This document shows positions 46,163 through 56,298 of a stretch of 64,000 nucleotides of DNA, in pieces. Position 1 is the first letter of the stretch, and the number at the start of each line of letters is the position of its first letter. The position numbers and the translations under genes were made by a program. The notes below the pieces were generated by a model. The model did no database searches. It saw only the letters and a list, made by a program, of their open reading frames with translations, and was not told the DNA's origin. The DNA lies in assembly GCA_905221605.1 (NCBI GenBank), contig CAJNDS010000291.1, forward strand, positions 636,060-700,059. The letters are read 5' to 3'. Source of the stretch: Symbiodinium natans (lineage: Eukaryota; Sar; Dinophyceae; Suessiales; Symbiodiniaceae).

Positions 46163-47180
46163 CTCCTTTGCAAGAGCTAAGTTCCGCATTGAGATGCGAT
46201 TGGATTCGACCGCGGTGTTCCAAAAAGCTCGCTCGCAAGATCAAGGGCCCTCATGCAGAGATTCCAGAACTGCAGATAATCACGTTAACCTGAGGCATCT
46301 TGGAGCTTCCTCAACAGCGACAAGGCACGGTGACACAGTACCTCTCTTCCCGCGTTGCCACTGCTGGCTTTCAAGCCGGCAGAAGAGCCGCATTGAAGCT
46401 GACCACTTTGCTGACTGCTGTTGCTCCACATGAAATGACTGTTGCAGTAAATGTGCTCATCCTCACAGAAAACAGATGGCCCATTCACTGCGCCTGGCCG
46501 TCATTGAGATGGCTGCGCTGCAAGCCTTTCGATCTGTCGGCTGAGGCTCTACTGCGGAAGAAAACCAGACACCCTGGGGCATGCAAATTTGCGTTCACAG
46601 AATAACAATTCTGTCAATAGTGGAGGGGGAAATTTGAAGGATCCCCAGCTTTGCCAATCACAGCACATCCCCCAACACACTGATGCAAACTGTCATACAC
46701 CGTCAAATTGCACAAAAAATGCTTTTACATGCTTTCAGCACAGCCTGGGCACTGATGCACTATGCGCTTTGCACCCAAAGTAAGAGACTGCACAGCATCT
46801 CTGCCATGCTGTACAGCGATGAATATTGCCAATGAAGATCAGGCTTCAGGTCGTGCAAACGACATTACGTGCTGCCCTACCGAAATCTTGCACGAAGCTC
46901 TTCACGGCAGTCGACGTCCGTGGCCGCTAGGGTATGCAGGACACGCCCACAGTCTCCAGCACTATCAAAGACCCGGCCCGCCAGCGTTTCCGTGATAAGG
47001 TCAGGCTGCAACCCCTGTAGGTCCTCAAGCCTCGGTGAGGAAAGCACACTCAGCAATGATTGAAAGGTCTTGAAAGCCTTCAAGGTACAAAACTGTAGCA
47101 ACCAAGGTACAGCTGTTGTCCAACACGCCACTTTGCAGCTTTTTGGCAGGCCGTGAGCGCAGCATTGTAAGTGGTGATAC
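46163..47180 (-). CDS. PPR-repeat protein, multi-exon, partial (third PPR locus)
   Basis: Exon from 47180 (acceptor CAGCTTAG) to about 47105 reads ITTYNAALTACQKAAKWRVG, a clear PPR unit. Exon 46894-47077 (61 codons plus one base, GT donor) reads AFKTFQSLLSVLSSPRLEDL, then helical residues to DCREEL. At about 46370-46410, KVVSFNAALL is the start of another PPR unit. At 46285-46330, CHRALSLLRKLQDAS is the second half of such a unit. An exon ending at 46163 reads NRISMRNLALAKE with donor GTGAGT. Such proteins bind plastid or mitochondrial RNA. The joints were not all resolved and the 5' end is unclear; an intron of about 2 kb rich in repeats may separate it from the PPR gene upstream. Confidence 0.5.
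46894..47077 (-). CDS. Helical exon of the third PPR locus
   Basis: Acceptor ACCTTGAAG, GT donor after GAGCTTC. 61 codons, rich in Leu, with DLITETLAGRVFDSAGDCGR. Not itself a canonical PPR unit; it may be a degenerate repeat or a linker. Confidence 0.45.
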
Positions 47181-47259
47181 CTAAGCTGGACAAACAAGGG
47201 CCTGGCAGCATATCAGATGTTTCACAGAGTACACGACCTGCCAGTATCGGGTGGGGACC

Positions 47260-47349
47260 GAGTCAGAAACAAAGAGTCGGAAAATGCCCGAGGCCAGCCC
47301 GGCGAGTCCGAAAAAAGAAGCCCCCGAGTCAAACCCAAAGCGGCGAGTC
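47260..47349 (+). repeat. GAGTC cluster (5 copies, plus orientation)
   Basis: GAGTC at 47260, 47274, 47304, 47326 and 47345, mostly as GAGTCGGAAAATG or GAGTCMGAAA. Mirror partner of the cluster at 48206-48288. Confidence 0.8.
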
Positions 47350-47402
47350 GGAAAATGTCGGGAAAAAAACAACTTTGACGGGCACAGCTTGGCATCTAGA
47401 AG

Positions 47403-47436
47403 GATGGATGGGTGGATTCATGGATGGATGGATGGG
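47403..47436. repeat. (GGAT)n microsatellite
   Basis: GGATGGATGGGTGGATTCAT followed by further GGAT units, within 150 bases of the GAGTC cluster. Confidence 0.85.
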
Positions 47437-47756
47437 GTCGACCAGAGGGATCTGCGGCCTGCTGACAGCGTCCCTCTCGCCTTCGCAGGGAGCCCCCGCA
47501 CCGTCATCGGCAACCCTCCAGCTGAGAGTTCAAGGCACCGTTAGCTGGCCACCTCAAGAACGCAGCCACGAACTCTCCATTACCCGGTACCCGCGCAAAC
47601 GCCGAAGCGCACAGGCAAGACAACCGAAGTGCCAGCAGTGTGCCCACCAATCCGCCATTCAGTCCCTGCACCCTCTAGGCCCAGGCCACAGAACTACCGG
47701 CGGGACCCAGGATGAGGGCACCGCATCTAGAAGGGCGTCGGGTGGGGCCAGCCCGC

Positions 47757-48165
47757 TAAACCCCTAGAAGCCCTAAACGCCCCAAAAATTCGAAAACCTC
47801 AAAACCCTAAAGCCCTAAACCGTAAACCCCAAACACCCTGAAAACCCGAAACCCCAAAAACCTGGAACCCTAGAACCCTGAACCCTCGAAACCCGAAAAT
47901 CCGCAAACCTTAAACCCCAAACCTTAAAACCCCAAAAGCCGCAAGAGCCAAGAGCACCCAAAAGCCTGAAAAACCTAAAAGCCCCCAAACCCTGAAACCC
48001 TAAACCCTACAAACTCTACTCTATACCCCCAAAACCCGAAACCCTAAAACCCGAAACCCTAAAACGCCAAGGTCGCCAAACCTGCAATTCTAGAGACCCC
48101 TATATAACCCTGAACACCCGGAACCCTAAAAGCACTAAACCCTAAAACACTAAACTCACTAAACC
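47757..48165. repeat. Degenerate CCCTAAA-like field
   Basis: About 400 bases of diverged CCCTAAA words (CCCTAAAG, AAACCCCAAA, AACCCTGAA). Flanked by GAGTC/GACTC clusters in inverted orientation. Confidence 0.88.
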
Positions 48166-48205
48166 AGCCTGTGGTCATAATTGTCATATTTGGCCTGGAT
48201 TTTCT

Positions 48206-48288
48206 GACTCGGCTCTTTCCAATTTTCGACTCGACCCTCCCGGTTTCCTGACTCGAGATGGATTTTTTCCGACTCATGTTCCGGACTC
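48206..48288 (-). repeat. GAGTC cluster (5 copies, minus orientation)
   Basis: GACTC at 48206, 48228, 48250, 48271 and 48284; on the minus strand these read GAGTCRGAAAA/GAGTCGAAAA. Confidence 0.8.
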
Positions 48289-48299
48289 GGGGCGTTTGT

Positions 48300-48585
48300 T
48301 TCTGACGGCCTGCACTCGTATATGCAGGATCGTGGAGGTTCAATAGCTGCTTGAATCGCTTGGCCTACACCCAACCAAGAAAGAGGCTGCCCCTTACGCT
48401 GGCATTGCGCATTTGTCCTGACTGCGGCTGAGGGGCTGTGCTCCAGACGTTGTCTCACCACCTCCTGCAGCAACCTGACTGCGAAACACAGCAAGGTCTT
48501 GAACCTTCCAGCCTGCATTGAAGCCACTGTTGAGTGGCTTGAGCCCAGTCAAAACAAGGACCCTCCACTGAAACCCAAACTCCAC
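48300..48585 (-). CDS. Possible exons of unknown protein (VEFGFQWRVLVL...)
   Basis: Exon 48517-48585 (23 codons, acceptor TGTGTTTAG, GC donor AAT|GCAGGC) reads VEFGFQWRVLVLTGLKPLNS. A second frame after acceptor TTTCGCAG (about 48478) reads LLQEVVRQRLEHSPSAAVRT and goes on to WLGVGQAIQAAIEPPRSC. It could be the C-terminal part of the PPR gene just upstream or a separate gene. Confidence 0.45.
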
Positions 48586-48934
48586 CTAAACACAGGAACA
48601 ATGACAGGCTGGAGCACAACTTGTGAACATGTCAATCCTACCCAGACCTCTGGCTTGAGCCCCGAGGCTCTATTGCCGGCTCCCACGCCCCGCGCTGAGC
48701 ACAGGCACTGATGGCGGCGTTGCAGGCGACAATCTTAGAGATCCAGAGTCGCGTCTAGGTTTCGGGCTTTGATTCAGGGCGGGTGCACCTGTTACCTTAA
48801 CAACATGAACTCTCTAACAAATGATGCGGTAGCACGACGACACCACGCTACACTGGTCAGTACCCCGGCAAACACGTTTAAGCATGCAGAAAAACGCTTC
48901 GATCGTGACTTTGCCTCAGAGTGAATTGCTGGCT

Positions 48935-49603
48935 TTAGGTTGTTAAGGCTGCAGCATTTGGGGTCGTCTGCAGCTCCCACAACAGCACCAGGGCCAGCTG
49001 CCATTCACCGGCCTTCTCGCAGGCACTGATTGCGGCCTACAGCGCAGGCACTCTGGGCCCATATCGGGCTTGATATGCTTCATGTGTCTTCACATGCTGC
49101 TTTTTTTTGGCGCCAAGAGGCATTCAAGGCGATCTCGTTCAGCAGGCGCTGCCCAGTCAGCTCCTCCAGCAACAGACAAGCCGATTGCCACATGCGGCCT
49201 TTCTCGCATGCAGTGATCGCGGAGCTGTAGGAAATCACACTTGGCTGGACCTGATTGCTTCGTAAATTGCCAAGCCAAAGCTGGCCATGCAACCACTCGC
49301 CCTTCTTGGCACAGGCACCGACTATCCCATTGCCAACAATCACATCGTCTTGCACGAAGATGCTGCGGAGCTGCCGCAACACAAGCTGTGCATTCTGCCA
49401 CTGAGCATGCTTCTCACATGCATTGATGGCAGAGCTGGCAATTATCACATCTGGGTCCATACCACGATTCGCCAGGCGTTGCAACAGGAGAAAGCTATGG
49501 GTCCATAGTCTGATGTCGCTGGCTCGGATTGCCGCAGTAAAGGAGATGGCATCAGCCTGCGCAAACAGACCCATGGAAGCCACGCACAAAACACACACAC
49601 ACA

Positions 49604-49644
<41 letters not shown>

Positions 49645-50728
49645 GCACACGAGGGCACACTAGCGTGTTAGCCTACGGAAAAAAGCCATTATGGCATGGC
49701 CCTTACAACAGTGCTGCCTGCAAACCCTCTGCTTCAAGTGAATGAAGCAACATCGAGGCACGCCGCCACTCGCCCTCGTGAGCACCCAGCAAAGAATTGA
49801 AAGTAAGGAGGTCAGCCTGAAAAGCCTGCTCGGCAAGATTGCCTAGCATCCGATCAGCAACCTGCCAAGCACCTCCCGCGTCGAGCACTGAACTGACAGC
49901 ATTGTATGTGATGAGATTCGGTCTCAGTTCTCGCCGGTCAAGTTCCTCCAGCAAGAATAACGCTGTTTGCCATTGTCCGCCTCCCACACACGCACTGATC
50001 ACCGAGTTAAACGCAATGACATCCGGGCTCTGCACTAACTCGCAGAAGAGCAGCAGAGCCAGCTGCCACTCTCCCGCTTTCGCAAAAATGCTAATTGCCG
50101 TGCTGCATGTGATCAAGTCCACCTGCTCCTGCCCAAGTTGGAGGAAGGCGAAAGCGCTGAGTGCCTGTTGCCATGCTGAAGCTTCCTCGAAGGTGCTGAG
50201 AGCCGTGTTGTGGCTGACAAGATCTGCTCTCAGGCTCCGCTCTCCAAGCTCCTGGATGAAACGAAGGGCACTCGACCAACCCCCGTGCTCCTTAAAGCAA
50301 TTGGCGACTGCATTGTAAGCAACATTGTTGGCTTCGATCCGGCGGCCGGAAAACTCTCTGAAGAGACACAGTGCCTCTTGCCAGCGCTGCCCGCCAACAG
50401 CCCGGTCAAAAGCACCAATTACAGTAGCACAGGTCACCACATCCACACGCACCTGGCCATCCAGCGTGTCGAACAGACTGACGGCCCACTTCCATATCCC
50501 TGCGTTCCGGCACGCAGCTATCACAGAGCTGAACAGGACCTGGTCAGGAAGCACCTGGAGGGCCTTCAGCTCATCCAGCTTAGCTATGGCCCTCTGCCAC
50601 TGTACCGCCCGGCCCAACGACCTCACAATGGCCGTTGTGCTTCGCAGTATCTGAGTCTGCGTCTTAAGGCGTCCACGCTGGAGGTTCTCCCTGGCCAACT
50701 TTAAATACACATCACCATCCATGCTCAT
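48935..50728 (-). CDS. PPR-repeat protein, 3 exons, ~515 aa
   Basis: Likely start ATG at 50728 (MSMDGDVYLKLARENLQ); an in-frame stop lies upstream. Exon 1 is 49718-50728 (337 codons), exon 2 is 49122-49556 (145 codons) and exon 3 is 48935-49036 (33 codons plus stop). Both introns are GC-AG and phase 0: 49557-49717 (161 bases, carrying a CA repeat) and 49037-49121 (85 bases). Splicing restores the repeat exactly: ...EAEGLQ|ADAISFTAAIRAS and ...EIALN|AAISACEKAGEWQLAL. About 13 tandem PPR units of about 35 residues are visible (for example LITCSTAISIFAKAGEWQLA, VIAFNSVISACVGGGQWQTA). Such proteins bind organellar RNA. No C-terminal DYW or SMR domain is evident. No obvious transit peptide was seen. 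An alternative end further downstream is possible if exon 3 is spliced on. Confidence 0.85.
49557..49717 (-). other. GC-AG intron carrying a CA microsatellite
   Basis: 161 bases, donor CAG|GCAGCA, acceptor GTTTGCGCAG. The (CA)n run spans about 49589-49640. If retained, a stop appears after four codons on the exon 1 side. Confidence 0.8.
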
Positions 50729-50746
50729 GTGTGCGTGTGTGCGCAC

Positions 50747-51307
50747 TAAAGGTCAGCTCGAGCCCGACATTGTAAGCTTGGTTACATTCATTGCGTGCTG
50801 CCTTCTACCCTCCATTTGTGACATTCTCCACTACAGTACACCCACCTGGTGCAACTGCATGCAAGATCACTTTAAGCTGGACAGCACGCTTTCATGACCG
50901 TGATATTGCGTGTTCGAACCCATCGCCAGAGAAGCGAAATCTCAAATATGCCGCATCGAAGCACCACTCCACACTGCATGCGTAAAAGCATGCACGTTTC
51001 TGGACCTGAACATCGATCGTACCCGCCGTCACCTGTAACAAGATAATGAGTTCCAGATGACACGAGACGCAAGAAACAACAAGGCTTGCCGGATTGGGGT
51101 AGCTGCTCCAGCTCAACTTCCGCTCTGCGACAAAATCGGCCATTAAATATCATGCAGGGGCAACCAAGACCCGCTTCTGCTGCAGAGATTGTGGAGGGGC
51201 GTAAGCCACATGGATCCGCATAGCGCAACACGGGACACCTCCAGCTTCACTGGAGAGCTCGGAGGCGACACAAGCGGCGCGACAGGAGCAGAGGTGGAAG
51301 CTTCTTC
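50747..51307. other. Intergenic, no gene seen
   Basis: Between the stop of the upstream PPR gene and the start of the downstream one. Only shadow frames. No spliced-leader-like sequence was recognised. Confidence 0.6.
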
Positions 51308-52910
51308 TCACCACCGCAAGTGCCGACGGAGGGCTTCCTGACTTCTCAGATTGATGGTACGAAGGTACTGCGGGATGTTGTGAACCTGGGTCTTGTCGAA
51401 AGAGCCGCATGCAGACGACAACGTCAAGATGTCGGCATGCACTTCTTGCATCTGCATTCCTTCGACCAGCCGGAGCACTTCTGACCATCTACTGCCTTTG
51501 GCGAGAGCACTGACCACTGCGTTGTAGCTAATCACACTAGCCTCGAGCTGCTCGCAAACGAGCTCACGGAAGAAATGCTGAGCTCGCCGCCAAGCCCAGT
51601 CTTTCTCGCAGGCGCTTATCGTTGAAGAGACAGAGACTGTGGTGGCCTCAAGCTGCGTTCGGCGTAGCTCCTGCAGAAAGAACCAAGCCCGGCGCCAATC
51701 ACCGCTCTTCTCACAGGTGCTGATCACAGCATTGTATGCTGCGGCGTCTGCCTGTAGGCGACGTGCCTGAAGCTCTTGTAGAAGCATGCCTGCCTGCCGC
51801 GCCTCACCACGACGCTCGCACGCGCTGATGGCTGCACTGTATGCAACAACATCTGCCTCCACTCCCTGCTCCAGCAGCTCTCTTAGCAGAAGCTGCGCCT
51901 GCTGCCACTCGCCCTGTTTCTGACAGGCGCTGATTACGGAACTGTAGGTGATAATATCGGCCCTCAGCCGCTGCTCCTGAAGCTGACGTAAGAGCGCACT
52001 TGCCCTCTGCCACTCTCCGCGCTTCTCACACGCACTGAGCACAGCATTGTACGAAACGAGATCTCTTGTAGCGTGAGCTTCCAAATCGCTTTGAAGTAGG
52101 AGCCACAAAGCCCTGGGCCACTCCGCAGCCTTTTCCAAGGTGCTGAGTACAGCATTAAGTGTGACAGTGTTTGTTCGACTCGCTGGCAGCTCTTTCTCTG
52201 CGTTGAAGAGGTCGAGAAGCGTTTGTTCTGCTTGTCGCCAGTTGCCTAAGGCTTCACAGCTACTGAGCACGGCATTGCAAGCGACAACGTCTGGTTGCAC
52301 TGTCCGGGACTTCACATCTTGTAAAGTGAGGTGGGCCCGTGACCAGGCCCCCTCCTGGTGGCATGCTGACAGGACAGAAGTATATGTAATGATGCTTGGC
52401 TGCCCGTGCTTCCCTGCAAGTGCTTCAAGAAATGTTTGTGCGATCAGCCACAGTCCACCTCCCTGACAGGCGTTTGCGGCAGAATTGTACGTAACGATAT
52501 CCGTGCGTGCTTGGCATCTCGCAGCGGCCTCCAACAGAAATTGAGCCCGCTTCCAGTCCCCATCCGTTGCGTGCGCGGTAACCGCTGCATTAAACATTCG
52601 TGTGTTCGCTGCAAGCCTCTCAGACAGAAGGTTACTCAGGAGGCCTGTGGCACTGGACCAATCTCCGGCAGTCGCACAGGCACCCATGACAGAACCATAT
52701 ACAAACTCGTCCGTCTGCAGCCCGCTCTGCCGAAGCTCGTTGAAGAGTTGCACCGCCCATCGCCACGAAGCGCCCCTTGTGCAAGCGGTGATGGCTGACG
52801 TAAGCACGACGTTATCCAACTCCACGGTTTGCAATGTGAGCGACGTAAGCAAGTCGAGCACCTGCGGCCAGCAACTGCCTCGTCCGCACGCGGTGATTGC
52901 CGAAGTACAC
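51308..52910 (-). CDS. PPR-repeat protein, large exon, 5' partial
   Basis: One uninterrupted frame of about 533 codons ending ...NLRSQEALRRHLRW-stop. It holds about 13 complete PPR units plus a partial first one, in register: for example LVSYNAVLSACEKRGEWQRA, IITYSSVISACQKQGEWQQA, VVAYSAAISACERRGEARQA, AAAYNAVISTCEKSGDWRRA. The last unit (ILTLSSACGSFDK) is degenerate. The first unit starts inside a repeat (CTSAITACGRGSCW) directly after an acceptor (GCTTTGAG|G), with stops in frame upstream and no ATG, so at least one upstream exon is missing. I found none with PPR character to 54 kb. PPR proteins act in plastids or mitochondria in RNA processing, stability or editing. No DYW, E or SMR tail is seen. 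Same strand as the next PPR gene, 0.6 kb away, but repeats are too diverged to call a recent duplication. Confidence 0.85.
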
Positions 52911-54600
52911 CTCAAAGCTTAGCCAAGGCAGCTTGCAAACTCTCCGCTCTAGGGCACAGGATGCTTTGTCACCTGGAAGCTGCTGGCAACACCGACACAC
53001 ACAGAACTTAAATGCGTTTGGCACGACGCACTGGACACCTTCCAAGTGTGAGACCTCACGGTAGGGTAGAGGCAACATCGAAACACGCATCCACGACGAG
53101 ACACTCTTTCAATCGATGTCGGCTGGCTCCAGATACCCGTGGCAGCGAAGTGACAGTCGGACGCATGAGTCAGCCTCCAACAGATTGCAGGAAGCAGCAC
53201 AGCACAGCACAGCGATCAGCATTACGTGAGGACCATGGAGGCCCGAAGTTGATTTTTTTCCTGCTGTGCCGTCTTTTTTGCTGTGCAGTCGTTGTCCTCG
53301 GACTTGTCGCTTTTAGCCGTGCAGTCGGAACGCTTTGCTGTGTGAAGCCGACAGGCATTTAGGTTGTTGCTTGCTATGCGGTCGTGTTTGCGGCTTCTGC
53401 GGCCGAAGCATGGGCTCTGGCATGTTCTTTTTGGAAGTGCTTCTGCAATTGCCCGGAACAGCTAACAACAATCGGTAACTTTGCAGCACGGCCTGCCTGC
53501 AATGGAAGCGGGTTGCAGCTGCAGACACCCTGGTCAAGATGCCCAGGGTCCCCAGCTTCATCATGGCGCCTTGCCCATAAAGGGGACTTTCGACAGGCTT
53601 CAGAGCGCTTCAACATTGCACATGGAAACACCACATCGCCGAGGCTTTGAGCCACTGGGAGCCACGTGGGTCCAAGGTGCGCAATATGCCAAGTACGGTC
53701 TTGGACCATGCCGACTCTACCACTGGCCACGCCCGCACTCTGCCGCAATCCCCCGCAATCTCCAGCGAAAGAACCTGAAAACCTACAGTTTAAAGCGTCC
53801 CCAAAGTGGCCACATGAGGCCACGCTCTGAGTTCCCCAGCAAGCAGCGACCCAGCGACTATAAACCATAAACTTAAGCAGGCTCTTATCTAAAGTATGTT
53901 CAAGGCAGGTCCGGGCTGGGGGCTTGAAAGCTTGGGGCTTGCAATGGGAGGTTTTGTGCCACTTGGACTGGTTATTGGGCCTGGGGACAAGTGTGTCCAA
54001 TGACGTAAGATTGAGCCCAGGAAGTCTGAGGGTCTCTACATGCACTACATGGTAGATATGAGCGTCTGCGAGTCGTTGTCATTCCTTATGTTGTTTGCCG
54101 GGGAGTGATCGATGCTGACGGCACTGTCGCTCCGGACACAAAATACCGCTCGGAATTCGCAGTTCTACAAACATAGCATCTCCCAGCTGTACCCCACAGC
54201 TACAGCGCACAGCGGATCACAAAACCTTTTCTCCCCGAAAGCTGGATGGCAAAGCCCAACTGGCCTTGCTCCTGCATCCCCTACTCTCCTACTTGTGGTC
54301 AGATGTGCGAGGTCTCTGAACTGCTTTCTGCCGTCACATGCAATTACAATGACTTTCTGACACCAAGCACAGCCGATCTCCTGTGCCCAAGCGGCATGTG
54401 CGGCTGAAGCTACTCACTCAGAGCTTCACCATCACCTTAGGTCAGTGCACTCTGGGGGCAAGCAGGCGCAGGACCCTTTGGATGCTTTGAAGACTGAGAA
54501 GCAAAACTAACCTGCTAGAACACGCTGGGCACATCATGCAAGCAGCGTGACGTCTTCGACATCTTCCTGAGGTTCTGACTCTAGTGATGTGCGGGATGAG
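52911..54600. other. No supported gene
   Basis: Contains a 223-codon minus frame (53374-54045) with unconvincing composition and a CAGCACAGCA repeat at about 53197. It should contain the 5' exon(s) of the PPR gene at 51308-52910 if those are close. None was recognised. Confidence 0.45.
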
Positions 54601-55033
54601 TGAGCCTTGGTCCAGATTTCACAAGAAAAAGCTATTGGCCGACCTTGGGCAGTGATGTGGAAGGAATCGTGCGCAAACATGTGGCTGGGAGTACAGGCTG
54701 CTGGACAGCCGACCAGGAGGTGTAGACAAACAAGATAGCACCCAGGAGCAGAACAGCTCCATCCAGCGCCTCAGATTATCAGTTTCCAGTATAATGCTAC
54801 AAGCAGCCAGCTTTCCACCCTGGCAAACGACGGAAACACTCAGGTGCAGGATCACAAGCGTCAACACATGTGCAATGATAAGGGTCGGACAGCTTCCACT
54901 TTGCCGGGCTTGCAGATCTGGACAGCATGAGAGAGATTGAAACCACTGTCGTCAAGCTTGTCATGGCAGTTCTGAAGCTACAGTATGCCATCGTGAAAGG
55001 CAGCCTTAGTCCATCAGAACACGTCAGGGCTAC

Positions 55034-55075
55034 CTTGACGTAGCAGATGATGGGAAAAATGAAAGCCAAGGGCAC
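55034..55075 (-). CDS. Transporter exon VPLAFIFPIICYVK
   Basis: 42 bases, phase 0, acceptor TTCCTCAG, donor AAG|GTAGCC. Completes the family signature FVSLIGSFCC-VPLAFIFP across the intron 55076-55250 (GT-AG). Confidence 0.8.
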
Positions 55076-56258
55076 CTGAGGAAGGCACTGCATCTCATGC
55101 GCTCTGCGACATGCCCGCATGACCCGCATCATGGCATTCCCACACCACCAGCTCTTAGTCTGCATGTTCACTATACCGCATATGGCAAAGCTAGAGAATC
55201 TGCTGCCACATCACACTGTTCATGGGCTTTCAGGCATGTAGGCCCCTGACGCAGCAAAAAGATCCGATCAATGAGACAAAGGCGTCGATTCGATCTTTGC
55301 CGAAAACCGAGATGATGGCCTCAGCAGATTGACCCCAAGGCGACAGTGTAGTTGATCCACCCAAGCCCTGCACTCTCAAGAAACCTCTGTACAAAGAGCC
55401 CTGTGCAACAAGCCCCGCAATGAGAGTCTTCTTTTGGGCCACCAGACTCCCAGTGTGCTCGACCCTACACAGGCCCTACACTTGTGCGAGAGTCGTAGCT
55501 GTCAGGGCCCGGACACAAGCACAGATCAAAAGTGTCCTGGCGAGTACAGATGGCGTGCTGAGAGGCATCACTGCATCCCATGGCTTAATGTTAGAACAAC
55601 TGCTGACATCTGCTTGGGTGCTAAGCTTGACCTCTGACACTGTTTTGACGACCCTGCCTATTCCTTGACTCCTGTCCTCACCCGTATGCCTGAGGATTGA
55701 ACGAAGACCGTCAAGCACGATACAAGCATCCACCCCTCCTCATGCCGTTGATCTTCAACAGTGTTTGAGGACCTCGCAAATTAGGAACGACGTCTTCTTA
55801 GTGGCCTGAAGACACAGTGCGGCCCCGTGCACTAGCGGCTGTAGCCGAGACGGCAGCCAGGTGCAGATACATCGCCGAAAAGCAGTGTTTCCAGGTAGGC
55901 GGCTGCCTTGGGATGACAACAGACATCGCATGCAACCACTACACAAGCTAGCATGATGCTGGGTTTCCTACTACCTCTACCAATCATTGTGGACCTGGGC
56001 TGCTGACAGGGAAGAGGAAGAGAGGCACGTTGAACCTCAGGCAGCTGCTATCAGTCAAGTTTTCTGGTTTCAGCACCTGCCACCTTCATACACTACGTAA
56101 GCACTCATCCAACCCGGAGCCCGGAACACAGCAAGAAGCCAGCCAATCCTGTAGCGCCTGCCATGACCCTGCTCAGCACCAGGCAGCGATGCCAGAGCAA
56201 AGGCAAAGGGAAGCACACGGCCCACCCTGGTGCCCCTTAGTGGTGAAGTGGTGCAAGA

Positions 56259-56298
<40 letters not shown>

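Noticed and set aside
49589-49658. CVCVCV N terminus of the 192-codon ORF
   Set aside because: It is the CA microsatellite in the intron; the real exon starts at 49556 after GCGCAG.
53374-54045. 223-codon minus-strand ORF upstream of the PPR gene
   Set aside because: No PPR units, no domain, no splice support; composition unlike the adjacent genes.
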